A stretch of DNA of 64,000 bases, taken from NCBI GenBank assembly GCA_964019135.1, contig OZ025256.1, positions 15,941,911-16,005,910 on the forward strand. Direction: 5' to 3'. This DNA is from Arenicola marina. Lineage: Eukaryota; Annelida; Polychaeta; Arenicolidae. The translations under genes and the position numbers were made by a program. Below the pieces are notes generated by a model. That model ran no database searches. It saw nothing but the letters and a program-made list of their open reading frames with translations, and was not told the DNA's origin. This document shows, piece after piece, positions 55,094 to 60,069 of the stretch (positions are counted from its first letter, which is position 1; each line of letters opens with the position of its first letter).

Positions 55094-55156
55094 TTACCTC
55101 GGTTCCTGATGAACGCTGATGAACGTTTCCGGGCTACGTGGTTTATCGTCAGACAT
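14087..55156 (-). CDS. Type II transmembrane mosaic serine protease (EGF-CUB-LDLa-S1), whole gene, 33 coding exons
   Basis: Seen: 33 exons join in one frame with GT-AG borders to about 1537 residues. Order: cytoplasmic tail 1-31, anchor helix about 33-55, EGF 62-101 and 102-141, CUB-LDLa pairs 142-305, 306-469 and 470-633, sixteen LDLa modules 634-1272, linker and S1 protease 1273-1537. Catalytic residues are His1340, Asp1389 and Ser1485. Family knowledge: such proteases sit in the plasma membrane with the protease outside, and the LDLa, CUB and EGF modules bind ligands and calcium. Nearly every exon between the anchor and the protease domain is phase 1-1, the usual condition for module shuffling. 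No named orthologue is recognised: enteropeptidase, matriptase and corin have far fewer LDLa modules and other module orders. Substrate and tissue are unknown. Transcription start and 5' UTR introns were not found. Confidence 0.88.
14351..15955. repeat. 27-bp minisatellite in the last intron
   Basis: About 59 copies of a 27-bp unit in two main types that interleave: one contains GGTTGCCTCAGATAGGCTCT, the other GGTCGCATCAGATAGGCTCT, both followed by AGAGACG. 27 is a multiple of 3, so long open frames with a 9-residue period arise (plus strand LPQIGSRDG / SHQIGSRDG). It lies between the exons for the S1 pocket and the catalytic Ser. Confidence 0.96.
16222..16312 (+). mobile_element. SINE tail fragment
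   Basis: GTGTGGCTGCAGGATAAAG, GATCCCATGTCC and GCAAAGAGTAGGGGGTT match the tail of the SINE at 50876; the tRNA-like head is missing. In intron 32, 90 bases from the donor of exon 32. Confidence 0.65.
16402..16556 (-). CDS. Exon 32: protease middle segment
   Basis: Residues 1431-1482. [31 protein letters not shown]. Gly1479 and Ala1480 fill the positions of trypsin Asp189 and Ser190 in the S1 pocket. Ends in phase 0 at Asn1482, directly before GDSGG of exon 33. Acceptor TTACAG, donor AAT|GTGAGT. Confidence 0.94.
16557..17252 (-). other. Intron 31
   Basis: 696 bases with no additional exon or repeat recognised. Confidence 0.6.
17253..17518 (-). CDS. Exon 31: protease, catalytic Asp
   Basis: Residues 1343-1431. 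[26 protein letters not shown] with catalytic Asp1389, QPVCLS with Cys1409, [14 protein letters not shown]. 266 bases; takes one base to finish Val1342 and leaves one for Gly1431. Acceptor follows a run of eight T (TTTTTTTTCCAG). Confidence 0.95.
17519..18065 (-). other. Intron 30 with TA microsatellites
   Basis: 547 bases. Two TA runs at about 17900-17920 and 17935-17962; otherwise AT-rich. Confidence 0.75.
18066..18273 (-). CDS. Exon 30: protease linker, activation site and catalytic His
   Basis: Residues 1273-1342. [10 protein letters not shown] holds Cys1276, which family knowledge pairs with Cys1409 to tether the catalytic chain after cleavage. The activation site reads [12 protein letters not shown], so P1 is Leu instead of Arg or Lys. 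Then [24 protein letters not shown] with catalytic His1340. Acceptor CCGTAG was chosen over CCAG seven bases further in because only it matches the phase 1 donor of exon 29. Confidence 0.92.
18594..18943. mobile_element. Long inverted repeat (fold-back element)
   Basis: Left arm about 18610-18716, right arm about 18808-18911, near-perfect complements (TATGGCGGTTCGTTCATGTG, GTACTTGAAGTGGCGCCATC and CGCGCCTGGGT occur in both, inverted), with about 90 bases between. Arm similarity extends outward with a roughly 12-base insertion in the right arm. In intron 29. Fits a fold-back or MITE-type element; no terminal duplication was identified. Confidence 0.8.
18961..19125 (-). mobile_element. Poly-C tract and G-rich element end
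   Basis: A 20-base C run at 18961-18980, a second C run near 19089, and CTGGATCCGCCACTG at about 19110-19124 (minus: CAGTGGCGGATCCAGG then G tract). See the related copies near 2560 and 63240. Confidence 0.45.
19126..20163 (-). other. Intron 29, middle part
   Basis: Mostly AT-rich sequence without recognisable features. A 78-codon plus-strand open frame at 19466-19702 has no recognised similarity and is not called a gene. Confidence 0.45.
20164..20280. repeat. 117-bp element with 22-bp perfect terminal inverted repeats
   Basis: CTGTGTAATTCTACTATA followed by ATAC at 20164-20185 is the exact complement of 20259-20280. 73 bases lie between. No target-site duplication is visible. In intron 29, about 100 bases from exon 29. 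Confidence 0.8.
20379..20489 (-). CDS. Exon 29: LDLa-like module 19, degenerate
   Basis: Residues 1236-1272. [36 protein letters not shown]: six cysteines at LDLa spacing, but the D..SDE calcium cage is absent. Exon size and phase match the other LDLa exons and the frame joins both neighbours. It is the last module before the protease. Confidence 0.85.
20490..20993 (-). other. Intron 28
   Basis: 504 bases, nothing recognised. Confidence 0.55.
20994..21110 (-). CDS. Exon 28: LDLa module 18
   Basis: Residues 1197-1235. [36 protein letters not shown], then CE. An extra cysteine follows the module. 117 bases, phase 1-1, acceptor TTTCAG, donor T|GTAAGG. Confidence 0.94.
21135..21580 (+). mobile_element. 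Dispersed repeat B, copy 2
   Basis: Shares with 2095-2500, in the same order, GTTGAAGAATCAT, AACACGCCACC, GTGATTTGGTCAGTGA and TTCCCACAG. Inserted in intron 27. Confidence 0.6.
22056..22166 (-). CDS. Exon 27: LDLa module 17
   Basis: Residues 1160-1196. [34 protein letters not shown]. 111 bases, phase 1-1, acceptor TTACAG, donor G|GTAGGA. Confidence 0.93.
22589..22696 (-). CDS. Exon 26: LDLa module 16
   Basis: Residues 1124-1159. [35 protein letters not shown]. 108 bases, phase 1-1, acceptor TTGTAG, donor C|GTAAGT. Confidence 0.94.
22697..23881 (-). other. Intron 25 with TTATTAATAAATTA-rich repeats
   Basis: 22710-22930 is made of irregular repeats of ATTACTTATTATTAATAAAT. 23100-23130 is a CATATA microsatellite. 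The rest, including 23330-23720, shows nothing I can name. Confidence 0.7.
23882..23989 (-). CDS. Exon 25: LDLa module 15
   Basis: Residues 1088-1123. [38 protein letters not shown] is GDE here. 108 bases, phase 1-1. Confidence 0.94.
23990..24506 (-). other. Intron 24
   Basis: AT-rich; a short (CAAA)n run at 24424-24442. No other feature. Confidence 0.55.
24507..24617 (-). CDS. Exon 24: LDLa module 14
   Basis: Residues 1051-1087. [36 protein letters not shown]. 111 bases, phase 1-1, acceptor GAACAG, donor C|GTGAGT. Confidence 0.95.
24618..25320 (-). other. Intron 23
   Basis: 703 bases without recognised features besides a G run at 25219-25231. Confidence 0.5.
25321..25434 (-). CDS. Exon 23: LDLa module 13
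   Basis: Residues 1013-1050. [36 protein letters not shown]. 114 bases, phase 1-1, donor G|GTGAGT. Third copy of the exon 21/22/23 set. Confidence 0.95.
25722..25838 (-). CDS. Exon 22: LDLa module 12
   Basis: Residues 974-1012. [37 protein letters not shown]. Duplicate of exons 21 and 23. 117 bases, phase 1-1. Confidence 0.95.
26415..26880 (+). mobile_element. Candidate dispersed element with TGACCTTGACCTTTGACC
   Basis: Contains TGTGACCTTGACCTTTGACC at about 26708 and a 3' part GCGACAGACAGACACACACA near 26810, a combination that I recognise from repetitive elements in marine invertebrate genomes. It sits as extra DNA between the duplicated exon units 21 and 22. A short related piece (GTGACCTTGACCTTGG) is at 55758. 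Confidence 0.4.
27075..27188 (-). CDS. Exon 21: LDLa module 11
   Basis: Residues 936-973. [37 protein letters not shown]. One of three recently duplicated exons (with exons 22 and 23); the flanking intron sequence is duplicated too. Confidence 0.95.
27360..27465 (+). mobile_element. SINE fragment
   Basis: Box B-like GGTTCGAGCCCCACCTG, then GTCTATGTTTGCGTAGGATA, GATCCCACGTT and AGAGTAGAGGGTTACTCG, matching the back half of the SINE at 50876. Box A half absent. Confidence 0.65.
27547..27708 (-). CDS. Exon 20: LDLa module 10 with long N-terminal loop
   Basis: Residues 882-935; 162 bases. First cysteine in NCPPSD or DCPPSD, then about 24 residues before [13 protein letters not shown] and [18 protein letters not shown] is replaced by SEE. 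The acceptor GTCGCAG was chosen because it is the only one that gives phase 1; the closer GCGCAG does not. Confidence 0.86.
28019..28126 (-). CDS. Exon 19: LDLa module 9
   Basis: Residues 846-881. [35 protein letters not shown]. 108 bases, phase 1-1, acceptor TTCCAG, donor G|GTAAAT. Confidence 0.94.
28127..29374 (-). other. Intron 18
   Basis: 1.25 kb, with no further exon and no repeat recognised. Confidence 0.5.
29375..29563 (-). CDS. Exon 18: LDLa module 8 with long N-terminal loop
   Basis: Residues 783-845; 189 bases. Starts [10 protein letters not shown], then a loop of about 30 residues before the second module cysteine, then [15 protein letters not shown] and [13 protein letters not shown]. 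The loop is much longer than the 6-7 residues usual between LDLa cysteines 1 and 2. Donor CCCAG|GTGCGT. Confidence 0.9.
29580..29965. repeat. 60-71-bp tandem repeat, about 5.5 copies
   Basis: Units begin near 29642, 29713, 29773, 29843 and 29913, marked by CCAAAGAACCTCTGGGACAA and GATCTATGCCACTTTAGTGC. Spacing alternates between 60 and 70-71. In intron 17, starting less than 20 bases from exon 18. Confidence 0.85.
30095..30136. repeat. 19-bp perfect-stem hairpin with GAAA loop
   Basis: AAGGTAAGTAATGCCCTGC, loop GAAA, then the complement; 18 Watson-Crick pairs and one G-T. Both strands read AAGGTAAGTAAT, a near-ideal splice donor. In intron 17. Confidence 0.85.
30137..31141 (-). other. Intron 17, remaining part
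   Basis: No feature recognised. Confidence 0.45.
31142..31249 (-). CDS. Exon 17: LDLa module 7
   Basis: Residues 747-782. [35 protein letters not shown]. The sixth cysteine is split by the intron: T from this exon plus GT from exon 18. Confidence 0.93.
31250..32040 (-). other. Intron 16 with two TA microsatellites
   Basis: Short TA runs at about 31537-31550 and 31983-32004; the second lies 36 bases from exon 16. No other feature. Confidence 0.6.
32041..32148 (-). CDS. Exon 16: LDLa module 6
   Basis: Residues 711-746. [33 protein letters not shown]. An extra cysteine (DGRCDC) gives seven instead of six. 108 bases, phase 1-1. Confidence 0.93.
32202..32405. repeat. 23-bp AT-rich tandem repeat, about 9 copies
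   Basis: Unit core ATTGTAAAATTCCACAGAAT. In intron 15, starting about 55 bases upstream of exon 16 on the gene strand. Confidence 0.9.
32600..33200 (-). pseudogene. Decayed LINE reverse transcriptase
   Basis: Minus-strand pieces match RT blocks: [14 protein letters not shown] at 33120-33161 (consensus FVDF.KAFD), an [17 protein letters not shown] segment near 32940, and LLYADNAVF at 32835-32862 (YADD motif with Asn for the second Asp). Stops and frameshifts separate them. Non-LTR type by the FVDF and LLYADD context. In intron 15 in the same orientation as the gene. Confidence 0.75.
33922..34035 (-). CDS. Exon 15: LDLa module 5
   Basis: Residues 673-710. [34 protein letters not shown]. The usual Ser of SDE is Lys (KDE). 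114 bases, phase 1-1, acceptor TTACAG, donor G|GTGAGG. Confidence 0.94.
34036..34773 (-). other. Intron 14
   Basis: 738 bases without recognised features. Confidence 0.55.
34774..34890 (-). CDS. Exon 14: LDLa module 4
   Basis: Residues 634-672. [20 protein letters not shown] followed by [16 protein letters not shown]: canonical six-cysteine LDLa with the D..SDE calcium cage. 117 bases, phase 1-1. Confidence 0.95.
35144..35266 (-). CDS. Exon 13: LDLa module 3
   Basis: Residues 593-633. [33 protein letters not shown]. Third member of the exon 7/10/13 set and the live sister of the dead copy at 36338-36451. 123 bases, phase 1-1, donor A|GTAAGT. Confidence 0.93.
35405..36345. repeat. 20-bp minisatellite, array 1
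   Basis: About 47 copies of GGCACCACCAGGCGATAGAA. Carries a 300-bp higher-order repeat: GCATCACCAGGCGATAGCAG at 35661 recurs at 35961, and GTGATAGCAG at 35511 and 35631 recurs (one base changed in the second) at 35811 and 35931. Runs directly into the dead LDLa exon at 36338. In intron 12. Confidence 0.96.
36338..36451 (-). pseudogene. Dead LDLa exon, copy of exons 7/10/13, cut off by a minisatellite
   Basis: Starts like its sisters ([10 protein letters not shown]) with an acceptor TTTTAG, and continues to LSDELD. The last cysteine, the GGGAGTAAG donor and the exon end are gone: the 20-bp minisatellite starts in mid-codon after LD. In addition, the third module cysteine is Trp (IWFSS) and CDG is CDR. 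The flank at 36452-36570 resembles the flank of exon 13 at 35267-35400. Skipping it keeps the frame from exon 12 to exon 13. Confidence 0.88.
36570..37477 (-). other. Intron 12 spacer between two arrays
   Basis: Contains the tRNA-like element at 36905-36985, a TTATTATTA stretch near 37300-37340 and otherwise unassigned sequence. Confidence 0.5.
36905..36985 (-). mobile_element. tRNA-like element
   Basis: Minus strand shows box A-like TAGCCGAAGAGGTATAG, an anticodon-arm-like CTGACTCAAAATCAG and box B-like AGTTCGACTCCC. The T stem does not pair well, so it is a pseudo-tRNA or SINE head and not a working gene. Confidence 0.4.
37478..40035. repeat. 20-bp minisatellite, array 2
   Basis: About 125 copies of the same 20-bp unit as array 1, more variable (GGCGATGGAA, GCTGATGAAA, ACGCCAGCAG variants). 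Contains a 720-bp higher-order repeat: the ACCATAxAAGGCACCACCTG marker is at about 38282 and 39002. Intron 12, next to CUB exon 12. Confidence 0.95.
40162..40263 (-). CDS. Exon 12: CUB module 3, last part
   Basis: Residues 559-592. [20 protein letters not shown] and FIGADG; 102 bases, phase 1-1. The following intron is about 4.9 kb, filled by two 20-bp arrays and a dead LDLa exon. Confidence 0.85.
40264..40892 (-). other. Intron 11
   Basis: Homologous to introns 8 (43421-44094) and 5 (46406-47195) through the CUB duplications; shared pieces include CTTCAAGATGACACCxACAT and TTGAGAAATCCAGATTTGGC. No other feature. Confidence 0.8.
40893..41159 (-). CDS. Exon 11: CUB module 3, first part
   Basis: Residues 470-558. 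[42 protein letters not shown]. 267 bases, phase 1-1. Differs from exon 8 at only scattered positions. Confidence 0.88.
41496..41618 (-). CDS. Exon 10: LDLa module 2
   Basis: Residues 429-469. [10 protein letters not shown], then [20 protein letters not shown] and LDC. Six cysteines, calcium-binding acidic residues present. 123 bases, phase 1-1. Confidence 0.93.
41752..43078. repeat. 20-bp minisatellite, array 3
   Basis: Same unit as arrays 1, 2 and 4. Interrupted at 42678-42716 by GATTTCAGAAGCAGACGCAT, which is otherwise the left flank of the arrays (near 35378, 41730 and 44950), so two arrays with flank are fused here. In intron 9, between the CUB and LDLa exons of module 2. Confidence 0.95.
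43118..43245. repeat. 24-bp tandem repeat, about 5-6 copies
   Basis: Unit ACAGATACTATACATGTTGC plus ATTC. A single or partial copy is at the corresponding place in the other two modules (about 40060 and 46190), so the expansion is specific to module 2. Confidence 0.9.
43319..43420 (-). CDS. Exon 9: CUB module 2, last part
   Basis: Residues 395-428. [20 protein letters not shown] and FIGADG; 102 bases, phase 1-1, acceptor TTTCTAG, donor G|GTGAGT. Paralogue of exons 6 and 12. Confidence 0.85.
43421..44094 (-). other. Intron 8
   Basis: Paralogue of introns 5 and 11; no other feature. Confidence 0.7.
44095..44361 (-). CDS. Exon 8: CUB module 2, first part
   Basis: Residues 306-394. [37 protein letters not shown]. 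Nearly the same as exons 5 and 11 over its whole length, so a recent duplicate. 267 bases, phase 1-1. No second disulfide pair. Confidence 0.88.
44725..44847 (-). CDS. Exon 7: LDLa module 1
   Basis: Residues 265-305. Starts [10 protein letters not shown]; six cysteines; calcium motif [16 protein letters not shown]. Follows CUB 1 directly. Donor GGG|GTACGT-like (G|GTACG). Close paralogue of exons 10 and 13. Confidence 0.93.
44981..46170. repeat. 20-bp minisatellite, array 4, with 160-bp higher-order repeat
   Basis: Same 20-bp unit. The marker CAAGCGATGA falls at 45081, 45241, 45401, 45561, 45721 and 45881, exactly 160 apart (8 units), with almost no differences between copies. In intron 6, between CUB and LDLa of module 1. 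Confidence 0.97.
46304..46405 (-). CDS. Exon 6: CUB module 1, last part
   Basis: Residues 231-264. Completes the CUB fold with [14 protein letters not shown] and FKFIGSDG, corresponding to the C-terminal CUB strands (F.SD...G). 102 bases, phase 1-1. Homologous to exons 9 and 12. Confidence 0.85.
46406..47195 (-). other. Intron 5
   Basis: Paralogue of introns 8 and 11, with an additional stretch of about 100 bases near 46540-46650. No other feature. Confidence 0.65.
47196..47462 (-). CDS. Exon 5: CUB module 1, first part
   Basis: Residues 142-230. CUB features: first cysteine in VFC, then GFIQSPNYP, then NGHNC as second cysteine, and [13 protein letters not shown] matching the E..D..L.I.D strand of CUB domains. 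Only one disulfide pair is visible: the usual GRYCG is GRYYG here. Phase 1-1, 267 bases, the same length as exons 8 and 11. This copy differs by PANSGNG and by SNA in place of GNI. Confidence 0.88.
47463..48240 (-). other. Intron 4, upstream of the 599-bp repeat
   Basis: Unassigned AT-rich sequence; a G-rich run (GGGGGGGAGGGGGGGG type) at 48247-48280 marks the border. Confidence 0.5.
48277..50445. repeat. 599-bp tandem repeat, four copies
   Basis: Copies start at 48283, 48882, 49481 and 49973, marked by TCAATCCCACTACTTCATCC. Copies 1 and 2 are nearly identical over 599 bases. Copies 3 and 4 lack the last roughly 170 bases of that unit and instead end with GTAAGCTCTTTTGCTATA and CCAACCATTTGAGGCGG. 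Each has a 77-78 codon plus-strand open frame (starts [16 protein letters not shown], ends [11 protein letters not shown]) and a GATGACGTCACAGC site. No known protein is recognised. Confidence 0.93.
50446..50875. other. Intron 4, between the 599-bp repeat and a SINE
   Basis: Unassigned. A 109-codon minus-strand open frame spans 50388-50717 but shows nothing that I recognise. It may belong to the same element as the 599-bp repeat. Confidence 0.35.
50876..51068 (+). mobile_element. tRNA-derived SINE, full length
   Basis: Head GGTAGCTCAGTGGGCTAGAG (box A) and GATGGTTCGAGCTCC (box B), then GGCCATGTCTGTGTGGTCGC, GCAAAGAGTAGAGGGTTACC and a CT-rich end. Best copy of the family in the window. It is antisense to the gene and stops about 20 bases before the donor of exon 4. 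Confidence 0.88.
51091..51210 (-). CDS. Exon 4: calcium-binding EGF module 2
   Basis: Residues 102-141. Begins DVNEC, six cysteines, EGF spacing ([16 protein letters not shown]). Phase 1-1, 120 bases, the same size as exon 3. Acceptor CCACAG, donor CTCAG|GTAACG. A SINE tail ends only about 25 bases beyond the donor. Confidence 0.93.
51512..51631 (-). CDS. Exon 3: calcium-binding EGF module 1
   Basis: Residues 62-101. Begins DIDEC, the calcium-binding EGF signature, and has six cysteines in EGF spacing, including [16 protein letters not shown]. Phase 1-1 exon, 120 bases. Acceptor CCCCAG, donor CACAG|GTATCG. Lies just outside the membrane as the first extracellular module. Confidence 0.93.
51632..52095 (-). 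other. Intron 2, exon 3 side
   Basis: 464 bases without recognised features. Confidence 0.5.
52096..53486. repeat. 47-bp tandem array carrying a splice-donor sequence
   Basis: About 29 copies. On the gene strand each unit contains GGGAGAG|GTAAGGCCAAGA and then TACAGTGTAACCTCGCTCAG; most keep GTAAGG. The first unit begins at the true donor of exon 2 (GTAAGGCTAAGATACAGTG at 53482 downward). A few units have lost the GT (for example CCTGACC and CTTTCC on the plus strand). Confidence 0.95.
53483..53607 (-). CDS. Exon 2: signal-anchor transmembrane segment
   Basis: Encodes residues 20-62. A basic stretch ([11 protein letters not shown]) is followed by a hydrophobic run from about residue 33 to 55 (starts [12 protein letters not shown], ends VYVIY), then SAKPGTG. 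More positive charge on the N-terminal side predicts a type II topology, with the C-terminus outside. Acceptor TTTTAG at 53609-53608. Donor ACCG|GTAAGG is also the first repeat of the 47-bp array that fills the following intron. Confidence 0.88.
53608..55097 (-). other. Intron 1
   Basis: Contains a GC-rich block with GGGGGGCGGGGGCGG near 54930-54950 and the TA microsatellite at 55014-55091. No coding feature supported. Confidence 0.55.
55014..55091. repeat. TA microsatellite next to exon 1
   Basis: (TA)n interrupted once by TTGATC. It starts seven bases beyond the exon 1 donor on the gene strand. Confidence 0.95.
55098..55156 (-). CDS. Exon 1: start codon and cytoplasmic tail
   Basis: ATG at 55156-55154 with A at -3; an in-frame TAA lies 42 bases upstream (55198-55196), which supports this start. 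It encodes 19 residues starting [12 protein letters not shown], a short hydrophilic tail without a signal peptide. The donor CCGAG|GTAAGT leaves phase 2, and the codon is completed by the C of exon 2 (AG+C, Ser20). A long TA microsatellite begins seven bases into the intron. Confidence 0.8.
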
Positions 55157-55198
55157 CGTGCTGTCTGCGGTGACCAGCGTGGCGGGGTCACCTTGTTA

Positions 55199-56421
55199 CC
55201 CAGGACAGGTCTACCTATATCAGGAGAAACACAACGTGCAAAAGTTAATCAGGTATACACTTCTCGCCATTTGTTGCACCAAAAAACAGGTAAAAAATCA
55301 AATTATTTTCATTATATGCTGCAACGAAAGATTAACATTCATATTAACTGGAACTTAACATTTGCTGAAAATGCAATGAATAAATATGGCAGGGAACTGT
55401 ATTTCTTGCATCATTCACAAGGGATCGGATTTTTTGGACATCGGAAACTAGCTCGATTAGTATTAGGGGTCTGGAAGGGGTAAATGGCGACACGCGACAC
55501 AGGCATATTTGAAAAATCGACATTCGACATTGACCCCGAAATTCCGGCACTGAGGATCTGAAAAGGATTTGACATCGACACAGATGTTGGAACAAAACGA
55601 CACTGATCTTTGCCACAAAAGCGACACGAAACGTCGGGATTAATCGACATTCGACACTGGCAATTTTGCAAAATCGACGCTTTACGCTGGACCACGTGTT
55701 TATGTCTAATATTATTGACGACAGGCCGGACACTTTTTTGACACAAATGACGCCATCGTGACCTTGACCTTGGTTCGAGTTTTCCCGATAACTAACTTGA
55801 TCTTACTTTTTGAAGTAAGAATCTTTTGGCGAAGTCTGCCAACGATATCTGAAGGCGTTAAAAAGGTTAGACAGCCATACACACGACCAGAACGCCATAT
55901 GACGAAAAAAGTCTCTTTAGTACTGTGATAAAACTTCAGTCGATTTCCTACCAATAAAACAGTTTATTGTACCGTATAGCCCAAACTCATAGTACATTGA
56001 AAATATATATGTGAACTTACACATACACAAGCAATTTAGGAGCAATACTTTTATCCATCGCAGAGCTTGATATGCAAAGCAACATAGCTTTAATATTATG
56101 TCAGAGGGTTTGTTTGTCATTAGCTGCAAATACTGGGTCCTAAGAGTATTGTATAAGGGGCAGGTACATGAAATTGACATTCATCTTCTATAATGTATAA
56201 ATGCTGTCTTTTGCAAAATATACATACTCTTGATAGGTTCAGAATGTTATTTCTTCTCCCTGATCCAATACATAAACCACGATTTGAACATCAAAGTTTC
56301 GTTAGGACTATTCTGTATTTCCTAATATTTATAACACTTATGTACTTTTCTAGAAGACGCTTGAAGTTCTCTAGGGGTACAGCGGTGTCAATTGTGACTT
56401 CCCTAGATTTCGTACTGAATT
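55199..56421. other. Region upstream of the start codon
   Basis: Should hold the 5' UTR and possibly the promoter, but no TATA box or initiator stands out. 55490-55690 has many CGACA repeats of low order; 55758 has a TGACCTTGACC piece. Confidence 0.4.
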
Positions 56422-59400
56422 CACCATCAACACCATTGACACCATCAACACCACCAACACCATCAACACCATTGACACCATCGACACCACCGACACCATC
56501 TACACCATCAACACCATCAACACCATCGACACCATCGACACCATCGACATCATCGACACCATCAACACCATCAACACCATCGACATCATCGACATCATCG
56601 ACATCATCGACATCATCGACATCATCGACACCATCGACACCATCGACACCATCGACACCATCGACACCATCGACATCATCGACACCATCAACACCATCAA
56701 CACCATCGACATCATCGACATCATCGACATCATCGACACCATCGACATCATCGACACCATCGACATCATCGACATCACCGACACCATCGACACCACCGAC
56801 ACCATCGACATCATCGACATCATCGACATCATCAACACCATTGACACCATCGACACCACCGACACCATCTACACCATCAACACCATCAACACCATCGACA
56901 CCATCGACACCATCGACACCATCGACACCATCTACACCATCTACACCACCGACATCATCGACACCATCAACACCATCGACACCATCGACATCATAGACAC
57001 CATCGACATCATTGACACCATCGACATCATTGACACCATCGACATCATCGACACCATCGACACCACCGACACCATCGACATCATCGACATCATCGACATC
57101 ATCGACATCATCGACATCATCGACACCATCTACACCACCGACATCATCGACACCATCAACACCATCGACACCATCGACATCATAGACACCATCGACATCA
57201 TCGACACCATCGACACCATCGACACCATCGACATCATCGACACCATCGACACCATCGACACCATCGACATCATCGACACCATCGACATCATCGACATCAT
57301 CGACATCATCGACATCATCGACACCATCGACACCATCGACATCATCTACACCACCGACACCATCGACACCATCAACATCTTAGACACCATCGACACCACC
57401 GACACCATCGACATCATCGACACCATCAACATCTTAGACACCATCGACATCTTAGACACCATCGACATCATTGACACCATCGACACCATCGACACCACCG
57501 ACACCATCGACACCATCGACACCATCGACATCTTAGACACCATCGACACCATCGACACCATCGACACCATCGACACCATCTACACCATCGACATCATTGA
57601 CACCATCGACACCATCGACACCATCGACACCATCGACACCACCGACACCATCGACACCATCGACATCATTGACACCATCGACATCATCGACATCATCGAC
57701 ACCATCGACACCATCGACACCACCGACACCATCGACACCATCTACACCATCTACACCACCGACATCATCGACACCATCAACACCATCGACACCATCGACA
57801 TCATAGACACCATCGACATCATTGACACCATCGACATCATTGACACCATCGACATCATCGACATCATCGACACCATCGACACCATCGACACCATCGACAC
57901 CATCGACATCATCGACACCATCGACATCATCGACATCATCGATACCATCGACATCATCTACATCATCGACACCATCGACATCATCGACATCATCGACATC
58001 ATCGACACCATCGACACCATCGACACCATCGACACCATCGACATCATCGACACCATCGACATCATCGACATCATCGACACCATCGACATCATCTACATCA
58101 TCGACACCATCGACACCATCGACACCATCGACACCATCGACATCATCGACACCATCGACATCATCGACACCATCGACACCATCGACATCATCGACACCAT
58201 CGACACCATCTACACCACCGACACCATCGACACCACCGACACCATCTACACCATCGACACTATCGACACCATCTACACCATCGACACCATCGACACCACC
58301 GACATCATTGACACCATCAACATCATCGACACCATCGACATCATCGACACCATCAACATCTTAGACACCATCGACACCATCGACATCTTAGACACCATCG
58401 ACACCATCGACACCATCGACACCATCGACATCTTAAACACCATCGACACCATCGACACCATCGACACCATCGACACCATCTACACCATCGACATCATTGA
58501 CACCATCGACACCATCGACATCATCGACACCATCTACACCACCGACACCATCTACACCATCGACACCATCAACATCATCGACACCATCGACACCATCAAC
58601 ACCATCGACACCATCTACACCACCGACACCATCTACACCACCGACACCATCTACACCATCGACACCATCGACAGCATCGACATCATAGACACCATCGACA
58701 CCATCGACACCATCTACACCACTGACACCATCTACACCATCGACACCATCGACAGCATCGACATCATCAACATCATCGACACCATCGACACCATCAACAC
58801 CATCGACACCATCTACACCACCGACACCATCTACACCACCGACACCATCTACACCATCGACACCATCAACATCATCGACACCATCTACACCACCGACACC
58901 ATCTACACCATCGACACCATCGACAGCATCGACATCATCAACATCATCGACACCATCGACACCATCAACACCATCGACACCATCTACACCACCGACACCA
59001 TCTACACCACCGACACCATCTACACCATCGACACCATCAACATCATCGACACCATCTACACCACCGACACCATCTACACCACCGACACCATCGACACCAC
59101 CGACACCATCTACACCATCGACACCATCAACATCATCGACACCATCGACACCATCTACACCATCTACACCATCGACACCATCTACACCACCGACACCATC
59201 GACACCATCGACACCATCGACACCATCGACATCATTGACACCATCGACACCATCTACACCATCGACATCATCGACACCATCGACACCATCGACATCATCG
59301 ACATCATCGACACCATCGACACCATCGACACCATCGACACCATCGACACCATCGACACCATCGACACCATCGACACCATCTACACCATCGACAGCATCGA

Positions 59401-59595
59401 CACCATCGACACCATCGACATCATCGACACCATCGACACCATCGACACCATCGACATCATTGACACCATCAACACCATCTACACCATCGACATCATCGAC
59501 ACCATCTACACCATCGACATCATCGACACCATCGACACCATCGACATTATTGACACCATCGACATCATCGACACCATCGACAGCATCGACACCAT
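56422..59595. repeat. 3.2-kb array of 9-bp units ATCGACACC / ATCGACATC
   Basis: About 350 nonamers, mainly ATCGACACC and ATCGACATC with ATCTACACC, ACCGACACC and ATCAACACC variants. The triplet period keeps frames open: Ser/Thr/Pro on the plus strand and Met/Val/Ser on the minus strand. Larger blocks recur, for example near 57000 and 57800. It lies 1.3 kb upstream of the protease start codon. Confidence 0.96.
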
Positions 59596-60069
59596 GCGAT
59601 ATTTGCCGACCTTTTCATGTTTTCAAGGGCGATTGGTCACGATCGACAAGCACATACTACTCTTAGAACGTCACTCAAGAACGTATTCAATTTTGTACGT
59701 TGTTGCAAATCTCGATAAAGAAATGAAGCTTATACAAAACATAACGATTACCGCCGCTTGGCGCGCTAGGGCGCTCGACGCGGTCGAGGCGTTTTTGGTT
59801 GTGCACACGTTTATGACGTTTCGCCACCGGCACAAGTTTTGACTCTTGTGGAGGGAAAATTTAAGAAGATTTTTTGGGGTCATTGGCAGATAATTGGTGC
59901 GGGGTATGGTAGATGTTTACAGTTTCTTATGAATTTAGGTGTGTGTTCTTGTGCGCAAAATCGTCATTCAAAAATCGCAAAACAACTCGATATATTGTTG
60001 TTGTTAGGCTCATGAACCATGTATGTAAACCTCTCAACAGTTTAGACATAGGGCGTCGTCGCGTTAATG
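59596..60069. other. Unassigned DNA after the 9-bp array
   Basis: An 82-codon plus-strand frame (59594-59842) has no recognised similarity. No other feature. Confidence 0.4.

Noticed and set aside
56193-59666. Ser/Thr/Pro-rich and Met/Ser/Val-rich frames, mucin-like in look
   Set aside because: Triplet-period reading of the 9-bp array; no signal peptide or flanking domain.
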